Source: Setoptus koraiensis
Taxonomy: Eukaryota > Arthropoda
NCBI GenBank assembly: GCA_048013815.1
Contig: CM106586.1
Coordinates: 5,642,001 to 5,706,000, forward strand
Length of the DNA: 64,000 nt
Direction: 5' to 3'
The notes beneath the pieces are model-generated. The model saw nothing but the letters and a program-made list of their open reading frames with translations, was not told the origin of the DNA and searched no databases. A program made the translations under genes and the position numbers. Within the stretch, counting starts at the first letter, position 1; every line of letters starts with the position of its first letter. Positions 34,532 through 47,400 of the stretch are shown piece by piece.

Positions 34532-35920
34532 TCATCTCCGACCTTTCGAATCGATATAAAATTCCAGACAACCCTCCTGTTGGTAGACCTTAACTTTTTT
34601 ATCTGGTCTGGCTTGGTCAAGCGAATCTGAGGATGAAGAGTTTCTGTCATCATTCGTTGTGACATTTAAAGAGTCGGTGGCCGTTGAAGAGCCCACAACA
34701 AAATCGCTTATCGGGTCTTTCAAAGAGAGCCTAGAACAAAAACTTTCCGTCTGTGGATTTTGGAAGTTTTGAGATCGTGATTCGTCAATACTAGGCTCTG
34801 GCCTGTCATAGACTACAGGTTCGCTCATTGTAAAGTTATAGGGAATTCTAAGGAAGCTTCTAGAATTGTTGTCTTGATCGGCATCGTCCTGAGATTTTTC
34901 ATCGCATATTTGTTTCATCAACTCGTGCACCTCCTCTATGTCTTGTTCAGTTGGCCTGTTCTGACTATTACTGTAATGGGGGCACTTTATATTTGGAATT
35001 CTCATGGTAGAAGTAAGATAGTTGGTCTTCCTGAGAACAGCCAACCATTCGGCGTCATAGTACAGATTATCGTCATTTTGATCGAAATCCCTAGTCGCCT
35101 CTATATCAATCACCTCCATAAACTTGCTTCTGGGTTTAATTTTGTCCAAACTAAGGAACTCAGTCACCAGTTCTGGCTTGTTGGCATCATGTTGCACTCT
35201 TGCCTCGAATTTACAATGCAGATGAGCGGCGAACCAGCGAATGGGTTTAAGGTGTCCTATAAGTGTTTTCGTCATGGGATTGCCCAGTCTGTTTTGATTG
35301 ATTTCATCCGTGAAATGGGGCTTGAAGCGACACAATTGCTTGTAGTTTCCATAATTGTAGATACCCTCGGGCCAATCGTGCGACAAGAATATGTCCATGC
35401 GATCAGATGATTGGTCTTCGTACGGTGCCAGCTGATGCAATCTATATATATCAGAGTATCGCGTATGATAGGCAGATCTCATTGTGCTCTGGTCATAGGG
35501 CAGCCTCTCGAAACGGCCCAAATCCTTGCTGTGATAGTTGTAAATGCCTGATATACCGCCAATCCTCAAACCCTTGTATCGTATTACATTGGCGTGGCCC
35601 ATATAGTAGAAATTCTCGCAGACCCAACCACCATAGGGCAGTGTAGACAGATAATTGGAGGCCTCATGATTACCACCGACAAATATTGTGAGCTTGGGTA
35701 TTTTTTGTTTGCCTGAGTAGTAGTTATGGAAGTCGCCTAATTGATAGAATTTAGGTGGTATGCTGACGCATTTGAGGTCGTGTTGGTGCCTGACAGTCTG
35801 ACAATCGCCACTAACAATAACTAGTTCCACCCTTGTTCCGCTGGACTGCTCGTATCTCTCGACGTTACCGTACATTTCGTTGAGCATGCCATGGAGACAT
35901 CCAAACACCGCAATCTTCAT
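34532..35920 (-). CDS. DBR1: Lariat debranching enzyme
   Basis: Single exon. I choose the Met at 35920 (MKIAVFGCLHG), the conserved N-terminus, rather than the upstream in-frame Met at 35950. The metallophosphoesterase core (about 1-240) shows GCLHG, SGDCQTVR, GGNHEASNYLSTLPYGGWV, GISGIYNYHSKDLGRFE, FLSHDWPEGIYNYGN and HLKPIRWFAAHLHCKFEA: Asp/His metal ligands, the catalytic GNHE and the AHLH motif. DBR1 cleaves the 2'-5' branch of excised intron lariats in the nucleus and supports snoRNA and microRNA release from introns. The C-terminal half (about 250-462) is polar and low-complexity, as is usual. Usual GCCHG is GCLHG: the Cys is Leu. A decayed fragment of this gene lies at 52091-52255. Confidence 0.95.
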   Translation of the reverse strand: MKIAVFGCLHGMLNEMYGNVERYEQSSGTRVELVIVSGDCQTVRHQHDLKCVSIPPKFYQLGDFHNYYSGKQKIPKLTIFVGGNHEASNYLSTLPYGGWVCENFYYMGHANVIRYKGLRIGGISGIYNYHSKDLGRFERLPYDQSTMRSAYHTRYSDIYRLHQLAPYEDQSSDRMDIFLSHDWPEGIYNYGNYKQLCRFKPHFTDEINQNRLGNPMTKTLIGHLKPIRWFAAHLHCKFEARVQHDANKPELVTEFLSLDKIKPRSKFMEVIDIEATRDFDQNDDNLYYDAEWLAVLRKTNYLTSTMRIPNIKCPHYSNSQNRPTEQDIEEVHELMKQICDEKSQDDADQDNNSRSFLRIPYNFTMSEPVVYDRPEPSIDESRSQNFQNPQTESFCSRLSLKDPISDFVVGSSTATDSLNVTTNDDRNSSSSDSLDQARPDKKVKVYQQEGCLEFYIDSKGRR

Positions 35921-36568
35921 GGTGGACCACGGTGGAAATGAGTAGCTCAAATAGGATCAAAAAAATAAATAAATAGTTGGCACTAGTGAATAATGTTCAG
36001 TCTAGAATAGGTGCATATCGAACGAAGCGATACACTTGAACTAGCGAACCCCTTTTCATGTGGCGAAGAAATGTTTACATTTTTCGTGGCCACATTCGGT
36101 AGAAAGTTGTGGCGCTAAAATTGAATTTTTTTTTCGAAAATTTTTTTTTTCGAAATGGTGATTTCGGGGAGATCCCAAGCCCAGTTAGGACATATTTTTC
36201 GCCTACATTTTTGCTTGTCGTTGGTATTTGTTTTCGACTCGTATTTACGCTTTGGAGAGATGATGAAACAGCAACGAAAAGCGGCTCGATTATCGGTCGA
36301 GACTGGGCGAAACGAAGAGAAAACCAGACGACACTTGGCCTCGTTTGAAGATAGGGGCGATTCTTCTGAGCGATGTCTGGTTCGATCCGCTGGTGAGATG
36401 ACGCTTGGCCGCACACTGTCCCCCATATTTGTCCATCGTGAACAAGACGCAATCTCTCTGATCATGGTTATCTAATCTCTAATTGGTATCGCTAGACAAA
36501 ATGTTGCGAGACAATTACCGTCGGCTGTGTGGTAATATCTGTTAAGATGTAATACCTGTGGTTGCGTG

Positions 36569-38920
36569 TTACACATAAGTTACTTTATTCCAACTGGACC
36601 TAAGCAAACTTCTTACTTCTGTGTTGGCGAAACAGTAAAGTACAGCAACGACAAAGCCCTGGATCAAGTGGCCATTTGAAAGATTAGAGAGGACAATGTG
36701 CGGAGTGAAGAATGGGTGAGCAAGGAGAATGTCATCAGTGTTGTAGTTGTTTTGGTCATCATTAGATTAATTTCGCAGCGGAAATTAAATTGTTGTTGTT
36801 TTTCTATCCACGCGCACACGCATTGCTGAATTACTGTAGGTCTGGCTACTACTCACTTGTGAAGATAGCAAAAATGCCTTGAGATAGGCCAATATTATGA
36901 GGGCCCACATTGATCGCGGCTGCCAAATAAAAAGTACATGTGTTCCTCCCAATAGTGGAATCAATAAAGTCAAAGCTTTAGCGGCCGCCTTGTAGGAGCT
37001 GATTAGACAATTTAGATTGTTAGTATTTGCTTGCCCATACACACTGCATGTGACCGTTTAATTGCTTGAGCCATAGCTTACCTGTACTGCGATACAGTAG
37101 CCATATTGGCCGACGTCTTGAATCGAGTCACCAGTGCAAATATGACCTCTCCCATGAAGACGGTGTTCATCTGCATGAAAACGATTAGCAGACAATTCGC
37201 AACATGATCATATTAGAAAATTGTGGGACACAAGCAATTCATTTAGCGGCGTGCGTGATCTATGTTTTGTACACCCCGATTTTCTGAATTCAACATACCT
37301 ATCAAATGATCTGCCGCGGGGTGTATCTCTTACATGTTTGCGGGGTGCTTGTGTGGACACTCACCAGTAGTAATACAATGATGGGAACTATATAAACTAA
37401 ATCAATTGCTATGTGTCCAAATTGCCAGGGACACCTAGACAGCGGGTGCAATCAGAGAGATTGTTATCACAAACAGATAATTGCAAGTACAGCTATGATA
37501 GACAGTCGAAACAAGATGTCATTGCTTCGCTTACCCGGCAGCGTGGGTGCCCTCGTAGTAGTATCCCTTCAACAGAGTCCACAGCGACACTATAATGGCT
37601 GGCATGACTGGAACGCATGGACAAACAAACAATTATCATCGAGCCGACAGTTATTTCGAGTGAAAGCAATTGCTCGTTATTTGTCCTAATCAAGCTCAAT
37701 ATCCGCTAATTTGTGATCGCCCGCTGAGAGCGACCAATCACTGGACGTATAACGCAACTTAATATCAGGATGTTATTAACAACAGTAAAAAAACATCCAG
37801 GAAACACATCCTATGGCATGCACTTACCCCAACCGATGAACATGTAATAGCTGACGCTGACATCGTTGAATCGCAATGTTCTAACAACGAGAGCGTGCAA
37901 ATAGAGGCCCTCAACAAACATCCAAAAGAAATTTGTGCTTATGATATAGGTGAGCAATACAAACATGTAGCAAGTGGCCCCTTTTGAAGGTCCCTCGTTG
38001 GCATGATAGCTAGTGGTGAACAATGTTGCCGCTTGCTGTGTCTCCACCAGGGACATCATAGAGGCCGATTGGTAGCTACTAGCTAGGTGAGTGACCGGAA
38101 GTTTGGGAGTAATGGTTTCAATGGTGGCCGCTTCTGTAGCTGCTGCTGATGACGAAAGTGAGTGAGTTGTTTGCTGTTGGCGATTTGATTTAATTTCGTC
38201 TAGATAGTTTGTGTGCAATGTGAACGTTGCAATCCAAGTTATATTGAACAACAGATAGGTTATCATTAGATTCATGTGAATAATATTTCTCAGACAGTGC
38301 AGCTCTTTGTAATAGACAAATATGAGTAGTGCTATCACTAGTACAATCATGGATAAACCATATCCAACATAATAGATAATGGCCGCGTTCCTAAGTGCAC
38401 CTGACATGGCCGTTATAATGTTTGGCATTATATCAACATTAACTCCGCCGCCGCCAGCACCAGCGCCATCGTTTTGTAAATGATTTCGTAAATAATCACT
38501 AGTTGGCCTACACATATCATAATTTGATTTATCTATCCAAGTGCCATTCAATTGACACAAACGAGTCACATTGAACGATGTGTCATACTCAACGCCTTGC
38601 AATTCCGCCAGACACGGCCTAGACACCAATGTGCCCGCCTCGCTCTCGGGCCAGCACATCAGGCCATCCCAAGACATCGGACAAGATATGGTTGTTGTCT
38701 GGCTCAGGCGAGGCCGAGCTCCGTCGGAACTGTAACTGTTTCTGCTGTCAAGCACATGAGATAAATTATTGTTGACATCATGACCTTTGTGCACGGAAGA
38801 CACCGAAGACTGAATTATTAATCTGTTGTTGATGTTGCTGGTAATTTGTTGTCGGCGATAGTGACAATTAATCTGATTGGACTCGTGGAAACTTTTGCTT
38901 TCTGCTCTTGTCGCAGTCAT
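36569..38920 (-). CDS. Class B (secretin-family) GPCR, CRF/DH44-receptor-like
   Basis: Six exons: 38920-37828, 37607-37535, 37434-37365, 37170-37082, 36998-36857 and 36658-36569. All phases agree; 518 aa. The hormone-receptor domain (about 78-140) reads CPMSWDGLMCWPESEAGTLV and on through GVEYDTSFNVTRLC and NGTW. The seven helices include NIIHMNLMITYLLFN (TM2), TNFFWMFVEGLYLHALVV (TM3), MFIGWVMPAIIVSLW (TM4), ALTLLIPLLGGTHVLF (TM6) and GFVVAVLYCFANTEV (TM7). These features fit CRF receptors and arthropod diuretic hormone 44 receptors, which signal via Gs. The first extracellular loop carries an unusual Ser/Thr/Ala/Gln-rich insert of about 80 residues. No signal peptide is visible, so an upstream exon is likely. 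The short tail (RSLLRSSWNKVTYV) may be alternative: a GTAAGA donor follows NTE, and open frames exist at 36115-36465. Confidence 0.85.
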
Positions 38921-39974
38921 TGTTAATTGCTGCCGTTGTCGTTATTGTTATGATTGGCGTCATTCAACACAGTTTGCACATGGTGCAGTCAATGATTGCA
39001 ATGATTGTCATGGTGACATGACGATGGTGATATATTGACAACTAAATTGGTATGATGACACAGCGCCTATTATTCTGCAAAACTCTTTCTGTCTCATTCT
39101 ATGTTTATATGTCTTTCTGACAAATGTACTCGTTTCTGGCCAAGAATGTATCAGAACGAATTCGAATCGGATTGGAGCAGGTCTCATTGTCACAAGTAAA
39201 CACCGAAGATAGGTGACATGCGCGTCTAACCAGGTTACCCCGCGCTAGCGAAACAATTTTATCTAATCGAAGCCAATAAACAATGCAACTCGATCTCGCA
39301 TTGTCAGCAGCAGCTCAACGCGAGTAATGTTGAACCTAGGTGAGCTATGTTTCGTTAGAGCTGGTCATCCCAAATCCCAGTACTCTGGCACTCCGCTACG
39401 CTATACTCCAACTAGATACAAACGAACTAGCGCCCGATGTCTCATTAGTATCAACTGCATGAACCTTTTCTCTGAGCCCCAATCTACGACACAATTGAAC
39501 CATCACGCATGAGTACCAAATAAGCGCAATATTTCGGTCGCTATCCACCGTCCAAACGTATCCTGAAATGAAATAAAGAGAGTTATTAATGGCATTTGCA
39601 TACATATTACATGTACCACCATGTGCAATACAACAATAGGCCGCAAACCAAATCTCCGTAAACTACATAATGTATACGTGCATGCAAATCCGATTACGGT
39701 CATCATTTCATTAGTATCTTGCACGACGAGAACGACAAAGTGACCGATAACGAACAGGGTTGTCTGGCTAAATTAATTTATTAAAGCTGACGAGAGGTTC
39801 TTTGGTATGATAACTTTATTGATTGGTGCCCACTGTTCTGTTACAAACAAAGAATTGGCTTGACTGTTGTTGCTACATTAATCAGAACAAGCTTTCTGTT
39901 AATTTCTCGCACATCCACTGTCGGCCTCTAAATTGTTGTTGCTACTGATCAGGAGTTCATGGTGCCAAAAATCT

Positions 39975-41089
39975 CTACTGCGAAGCTGTGTCGACGCCTT
40001 GCTGCTGTTGTTGCTGGTTCTCTTGACCATTGTCCGACGATTGGTTTCCTTGCTCACCCTGTTGTTGCTGTTCTCCCTGTTGTTGCTGCTCTTGTTGTTG
40101 CTCTTGTTGTTGCTCTTGTTGTTGTTGCTCTTGGTTGTTTCCTTGATCATCAGAGCCTTGCTGTTGACCTCGGCCGTTGTTTTGTTGGTCACGAGGGGGA
40201 GGGGGGCGACGACCGAATGGTGGCGGTGGTGGTGGAGGATGATGGTGGTGGGGACCTGGTGGTCCTGGTGGATGATGGTGGTGTGGACCTGGTGGTCCGG
40301 GTGGATGATGGTGGTGCGGACCTGGTGGTGGCGGTGGGGGATGATGGTGGACCATACCATGGAATGGTGGTGGCGGAGGTGGGGGATGATGGTAGAACAT
40401 ACCATGGAATGGTGGTGGCGGAGGTGGTGGCATATAAGGATAATAGTATATAACCGATGGAGTTTCTTGAAATGATGGTTGATTGTTGTAATAGAACATA
40501 CCTGGTCGAGGTGGTGGCGGAGGTGGTCCACGGTGATGCTTATGATGCGGTGGATGAGGTTTAGTTTGGTTCTTGTTGTCTGGAGCTGTAGTTTAGAGAC
40601 ACACAAGATAAGATATACATTCAATATATATGCAAATGAAGATGCAAAACTGGCGATGCCAGCTAACTATTTAGTAATTATTTTCATCAATGTTTACCTG
40701 TTTGCTTCTGCTCTTCCTCCGATTTGTTCTCTTCGTTCGATTGATCTTGCTCGTCGGTTGGGCTTGCTTCATCGTTTTCATCTTGACCATTCAGATCTCC
40801 TTGCAGTTCATCGTTCGAAGTTTGATTTCCTTGTTGCTTGTTTTCCTCCAATTGCTCTTGTTGCTGATTGTTGATGTTTGAATCGTCTGATTGCTCCTGT
40901 TGGGCATAACAGACTGAGGCTGTCGTATTGGGGCAGATTGTTGCATAGAGATAAAATCATAGATTTTTCTTTATAAGTTCCACCGCTCTTCAAATGATCT
41001 AAGTGTTAGTTGTAAAAAGTAATGATGGACGATAACTCACCAGCCAACAATACGCAGGCGACCAAAGCTAATATGATTAGTTTTGCCAT
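39975..41089 (-). CDS. Secreted Pro/His/Gln/Glu-rich low-complexity protein
   Basis: Three exons with matching phases: 41089-41041, 40913-40698, 40585-39975, 291 aa. Exon 1 plus the first codons of exon 2 give a clean signal peptide, MAKLIILALVACVLLAVCYA. Exon 2 encodes an acidic Asn/Gln/Glu-rich segment (EQSDDSNINNQQQEQLEENK and on). Exon 3 opens with His/Lys/Pro, then MFYYNNQPSFQETPSVIYYY, then three modules of P(7-8) with FHGM and HH, two GPHHHHPPGPP units, a basic GRRPPPPRDQ turn and a Gln/Glu tail. No Cys remain after the signal peptide. It is presumably extracellular; His clusters could bind metal and the Pro runs suggest an extended structural or secretion protein. No orthologue is recognised. 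The ORFs antisense and in shifted frame across 39899-40624 are repeat shadows. Confidence 0.75.
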
Positions 41090-42030
41090 CTTGTCTTATT
41101 TTATCTGTGACAATTTTATCTGGTTGCGACTATGTTATCAGGTAGAAGAATATTAATTCGTTGTTATTGTGACCAAACTATGCCAATGTTGGTGTCCTTT
41201 TATAGTCTTGCCGAGACAGACACTGAAGGGGGTCAATGAAGTCTTGAATAATTTCGACATGATGCATTCTAATGCATTCGCGACTGACAATGATTTCTGA
41301 TTAAATAACAAACAAAATCTAGTGACAATGGCAGCGTAAATAGAATAAGAAAATGTGATGCAATCGATGACGTTCACTGTCTATAACTAAATGATTTATT
41401 TATGAGGTTCATATAGTATTGCATGGGTCCTAGCTCGCGACACATAATTTATTCACTTGCTACAAAAAAGCAACAAACTCAACTGTGACGCTACAATTGG
41501 GGTATAGATTTCCTATTCCCAGCTGGAGGCTTCTAAGCCGGAAATGGTGTCACGTCTCCCTGTCTATCGTCGATATTGCCTCTGTCCTTGCCGAAAATGT
41601 TACCCCAGAGGCTGGATAAAAATACATGCCTACATAGTTCACTCAGAAGGTATTTCGTTGTTTCCCATCATGTATCACCATAAAAAATCTGTTCTCACCA
41701 ACATTATAGGCAATGCACTACGTGATTCTTCGACAGGATTGCAAATCAATCGTTGCGATGAAAAAATTCTCAAAGATAGAAACACAATGGGTTCGAAAGA
41801 AGGCGTAATATCTTAGCTTGCCTTGTATGTGATATATTCACACCACATATGTCTGGTCAGTTTGCTGGTAGGTGGATTAGTTAACTTTCAGGCACACTTT
41901 ATTTCTTTTTTTCGAAAGTTTATGAGACTTAACAGGATCTGACATTAGTAATTTATTAAAGAGATGCTAATCTAACAATAATAACCATGAAGTATTCAAC
42001 TTATAAGTATTTCGCTATGATGTAACAATA

Positions 42031-44430
42031 TCAACATATATCACTAAGGTTGTCGATGGATTTTACGGCGGCTAAGTATTGTGTGATGACTCGTTCCAGA
42101 TAGAATGATGGTACATATGGTAATAGGCCTTCCATGAATCCTATGTGACCTCCTCTAGCTGTAAATTACAAAAATGAGTTTGATTGTAAAAATTTAGTAA
42201 ATTTAAGTCGCTCTCGTCGAATTCTAGAAGTTAATCTTTCATGTTTATAACTAACCTGTAACAATCATAGCACAATTGGAGTTATTCTTGATGTGTTCTA
42301 ATGGCAAGAATTGATAAGGACAAAATATATCGTCTGCGGCATTTATGCATAAAGTTGGCTTTTTGATTTGAGATATTCTGTGATAGTTGCTCGCATCTTT
42401 GTGGTAATCCTCTACTGAATCGTAGCCCCATAATATACGAGTGAATCTGTCATCGAATTCGCGGAGGTTCTTACTACCCATCACACTATCGAAGTCTATG
42501 CCTGAGTTAGGTGAAGAATAAACCTCTTTGTTCTCATAAACTACTCGAAGCAGGGACTTGGTCAAATGTGTATTCAGAGCACTATTCAAACCTGGCTCAC
42601 TGAGGCTTTTGCACCCTTCAATCTGATGAGTTTGGGAGTACAATTGTGAAGATAAACGAAAATCAGATACTGAATTTTTTTCGAATTTCACTCACTAGAT
42701 CAACGTCCATTCAAGAAATGTAGTAATGTAATGTACTTACGAAATCAAAACAAACCGAGACAAGCATAGCGGCATCAACTATAGCTTCATCTCCTTTCTC
42801 AGCCAAATATCTTGCTAAGACAATACCACCGAGAGATATACCAACTGCGACAATTCTCGAATCCGGGTGGTTTCGTCTTATTTGTTTAAGACATGTTTCA
42901 AGGTCATCATAGTTGGTAGCGCAATATAGTCTGGGCGTTTTGATCCTCATGCCGCCTCGCGCCCTGTTGTTGAAGACAGCGACTTTATAACCCACTTCAC
43001 TTGACATTGCTACTGCCGTCCTTATGTATTCAGTTTGAGAATCGCCGACTAGTCCGGGAAGAAATAGTGCAATGGATTTACCATTATCATCACTCAATTG
43101 ATCTTTAGATGATTCGTTAGACCAATCGGGTTCGTCATAACAGTATTGAGTATTAGGCATTGGCAATGAGGTGCCGGGGCCCTCGTACCAATCGATAGAC
43201 ACATGAGATCGAATATCAGATGAAACTGTTGTATTTGTTCCTATCACTTTGTCGCTTTCTTGGTCCTTTGAGTTATTTGTAACAAGGCTAACTGCATCAT
43301 TGGATTTCTTTTTTTCTTTCCTGACTGGAAAGTCATTGGCGACCTGAATATATTCCCTCTTATATTTTGGAATTGGAATCACAGCCCTTATGCCGTTAGC
43401 CAGCAGTGTCTGTGCATGAGTATGTGCACACCATAGTGTTGGTCGAAATTCTTGTTCAAATATGGGACAATGTTCTTGTAGGAATTTCTTGAAATTTCCT
43501 TCGCAACACACAAGTTCTGGTTTCTATATCATAATTCAGAGAAAATTGTTGTCTTTGATTAGTTTCTTAATGTTTACTCAACTAGTCATAGGAACATCTA
43601 CATGCTAAAGAGTTATTGTCGTGAAAGAGTTAAAATTACACTTGACCCGTCAACTAACAAGTTGACCTTGTTAATGTTGCTCTATCATTTGCACCATTAA
43701 GTGAAAAGTTGCACTTAATGTTCGCCAGTTATCAGCTAGTACAAATGCACTAAGGTTCTGTGCAAAGCAATTGTAACAGGTAGATGAATGGTGAATACTT
43801 ACTCTTACTACGTTTTTGAGATAATATACTGTTGATTCGGATATAGAATATTGGATGATAAAGTTTAAATGACGCAAGATTAAAGATTAGCTTTGAATGT
43901 AAGGATAATCGATTGAAAGTTCATTTCTGCGAGAGTTTAGTGATTACAGTAGTCTGTGCTCATTGCCTCGCATGAAGACGGCTCGCGAGATGTCGAACAA
44001 GTGATATTTGTATCCATCGAAATGGCAATTAATCTGAGCATTAGACATGCAAGATTCAATGTTGCATTGAACCGTCGGCAGAATTAATGTTTTCTTGATA
44101 TAGTGTCTATAGCTCAGAGCGAGCAAGTCTCGATGACGTCAATGGGTTGACATTTACTACATGATAATGTAGAAAGTACAAAGACTCGTCTACGAAGACT
44201 TAATCAAAAGTAACCTAAAAATCATTATTTGTATTGATACCTAATGCTCACTTACCATAATATATCATGAAGAAGAATAGAAAAACACTGGTTGTGGGAT
44301 TTGTTTCGTAGAAATTTCCTAAACCCTTTTGTAATGATACGACAACATCTGAAATTGATGCACTTGACAGGCCATCTAGCACCCAACTGGGTGAAGATAG
44401 CAACAAGTCAAGAAACTGATGTGACGACAT
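42031..44430 (-). CDS. ABHD1/ABHD3-type membrane alpha/beta hydrolase
   Basis: Four exons: 44430-44256, 43516-42741, 42622-42256, 42158-42031; phases agree; 481 aa. Exon 1 ends in a hydrophobic anchor (SVFLFFFMIYY). Exon 2 carries the family signature FLQEHCPIFEQEFRPTLWC, ALFLPGLVGDSQTEYI, FNNRARGG and DLETCLKQIRRNHPDSRIVA, plus the nucleophile elbow GISLGG (GxSxG). Exon 3 has REFDDRFTRILWGYDSVEDYHKDAS and the acid region CINAADDIFCP. Exon 4 supplies the catalytic His in GGHIGFMEG. ABHD3 hydrolyses medium-chain and oxidised phosphatidylcholines at membranes. There is an insertion of about 60 polar residues (about 105-170) between the N-terminal block and the core. The alternative exon 2 acceptor six bases earlier breaks phase. 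Confidence 0.9.
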
Positions 44431-47400
44431 GTGAAAACTTGATGAGAGTATACTATTGCCCTGTAAAAGTCACTTAAGATAAATATTTCTTTTCTCAGAT
44501 TTTGTTCGCTTATTTGTTGTTCGATATCCAAATCAAATGCACTTGTATATTCTGTCTCAAGTACATCCTAGATAACTGGCGAAAAATGGCTAGAGTTTGC
44601 GCAAAGATTGATCGATACTTTTGTTCTTCTGTTCCTCTGGACAACTTGAAATCTATTTAGAGAATTCTTTTATATTGTTGATCTATTGTATGTTGCAGGA
44701 GTTGATTTTTTCTTTCTTTATAGTAATAATTTAGGCTCCTAATGCAAATGGTTAACAAGAGCAATCGATATAGTTTCTATTGGTATTGGCTCATTGAATG
44801 AAAATGTCTTGCTTTATGATGAGATTGATTAATAAATGATAATATTATTATCCGGAAAATGTGGCTTTATTGGACTTGCAGATTTTCACTTATTGATTGA
44901 AAACTTTATCTTGAACAGTGTGTCGTCGACACGTTAGATACCAACAATCAAATGAAAGTAATATTCTATTTCCCTTATTGTGTGTTCTCGGCCGAGATGA
45001 TGTTGACGATAATGATGCAATGAGTCAACAGCATCTATGAGAGATTAGTCATAGTATCAGTTTAGCTCTGTCAACTACGGCAAATAACTACAGCTGGGTT
45101 ATAGTGTGACTGCGAATTATATTTATAAATGTGTGTTCACTTACTCCCCCACCGAGCAAAAGCACATGTATTACAGTTTCCTTGATAAAGCTGCTACTGT
45201 TGTTATTGCTGCTATTACACTATTGTGTACTACTATTATTACCACTAAATAAGCAACTTACAGTAAGTATCTATTTTCACAATCAGTCTTTCTTCTTATT
45301 TGTTCCACGAACTTTCTATTGGGCTACAACAACACACAATGATCAAGAGTTGTGTTTACGAATCGAACCTTGGATTGAAAGGATCGTATTGTTCTAGAAT
45401 AGTGCAAGTCACTTGAGCAGAACTAAATTGCTTGTGGCCGATTATAATCTATATCAGCTGCATAAATGATGACGGCGGCGTCACTATGAGTTAATGACTG
45501 TTGTGGATTGACAAACCGGGTTAAATACTTCAAAGCTATTTCTTGTATGACTCTTTCTCTCCCTCTCTCTCTCTCTCTCTCTACTATACGATAAAAATCT
45601 GCTCGAGTGAGTGTACGGGAGGAGCTAGAGTGTGCTTGATGTGTTCCACAAAGGGTCTGGCTTTCTGTATGTCTATCTCGAGTATATATGAATGAGCAAC
45701 ACAAGCATCAATCTTTATGGGTTACACAATGGATGATGATGCCGCTAATTATTGTGATCGCTTGCTGCTGTATGTATGCCTCGGATGTTGTATGTGTGTG
45801 CTTGCTATTGATTTGGTATTTGGTATATGTAGGAATAGCGTGGTTGTAGCTTGACGAAGACAATGAAGGGGTAAGTGACATTCACACCACGAGGCAGTAG
45901 GTGTGTGTGTGGCAAACGGCTGTATTGGAACAACAACAACTTTGTTGCCTTGCTCGGTTAGCTATATAATCACTATGGCACTTCCTCGTTTCAAGCCGCT
46001 GATCACACGAATTTGTTGCTGCTGCCAGTGTTTAGTGCTTAATTACAGTCGACGAAATGAAAAATATTTTTATAATCCGCGAATTATGAGAGACACGAAC
46101 AACTGTGTGATTGACTGGCTCGATTGATTGGCTGCTACGGCTACGTATTTATGATGTTGATGTTTTTGTTGTCCTTTGTCGGTATATGTATATGTTACCA
46201 GTGAACAGCAGATTGGATATTTGTTGTTGTTGTTCAGCGTTCCAGCGAGCTATTGTTGTCACGAGACTGATATTAATAGCAGATTTTATTCATGGAAATT
46301 CATGGATATTCCAAAATTGACATCATCCAGTGAAACGAGTTGAATGTTTGTGTGAATTCGGCGTGTCTGCAATATATCTATCGTGGCTGACAGGGTTATG
46401 GCTTCATCTTTTTGGTTCTAGGTGAGGATGGCAAAATACTAATAATAAATATTGTGAGCTGCCAACGATTTCTCTGCTAATGAGATTGTTCTACTTTTGA
46501 ATATGGCAAACGTTCGATTATTTTGTTCTCTAGTCGAATTTTCTCGAGATAAAAATGAATGATGATGAAACAATTCGATCTGGAAAATTCCATGTTCCAC
46601 AGTAGCTGTGAGAGGTATACGGCAAATTCGCATGTGATTGTAATGGCCAACAGAGCGGCTTGTTGTGCATACAGGCCGCTGCACTAATAAGCCTCGGCCC
46701 GACTGTTTGACCGTGTGTCACCGTCTCAGTATATCACAGCGCACCAATGCTGCCAGATCTGTGCCCATTATCTAGTGTGCGCCCTGTATTTTAAGTTCAC
46801 TCTTGCGTGTGTGTCACATATTGACTCAATTTGTTTGTGTGTGTGCGTGTGTTTTCGGCCGAACGAAAATGGCACACAATCAGTTCTCACTGGAACATTC
46901 GAAAGCTCACGATCGATACACGCAAAAATGACGAGTCGAATGGCATTTTAAAATCGCCGACGCCGCCGCGGCCCGGCCCCCGCATACAATTCGACCATTG
47001 AAAACACGGGTGTCACGCCCACCTTCTAGATAAATCACATAATTTCGCCCGACAAGCTTCGTAAGCATAAAGGCGACATTATACCACAGCGAGTTCGTGA
47101 TTGACTCCATCAATTGACTCGCCACGGGGCTCTCTAATAACAACAAGGCTCCAATGAAAGCGGAGGGGCTCCTCGAGTAATTATAAAGTTTCAGTCTGCT
47201 TAAATGTAATTGGAGCCAACTGCAGTCGTTTGTTCGCTGAAATGTTCGCTTGATAGGGCGGCAAACTCAAGTTAGTTGAGGCGATGAAAACGCGATAGCT
47301 TCTCAAATCTCGTCTACGCTCAAAGAATGAATCATCAACAGTAAAGGTCTCCGATGCCCAATCGGATGTTTGATCTTCAAGGTGATAACCTTGAGTTCTA

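Noticed and set aside
36378-36392. GGTTCGATCC, resembling a tRNA B box
   Set aside because: The neighbouring bases do not form a T stem and no acceptor stem or A box fits.
36115-36465. Minus-strand ORFs as a separate gene or the GPCR tail
   Set aside because: Three frames are open and none has a recognised motif. Kept only as a possible alternative 3' end of the GPCR.
39899-40624. Long overlapping ORFs on both strands (241 aa minus; 180 and 164 aa plus)
   Set aside because: They are frame and strand shadows of the CCA/CAT/CAA-rich exon of the secreted Pro/His/Gln protein.
45131-45397. Leu-rich ORF resembling a membrane protein
   Set aside because: The hydrophobic run comes from a CTGTTGTTATTG repeat; no conserved motif or splicing support.
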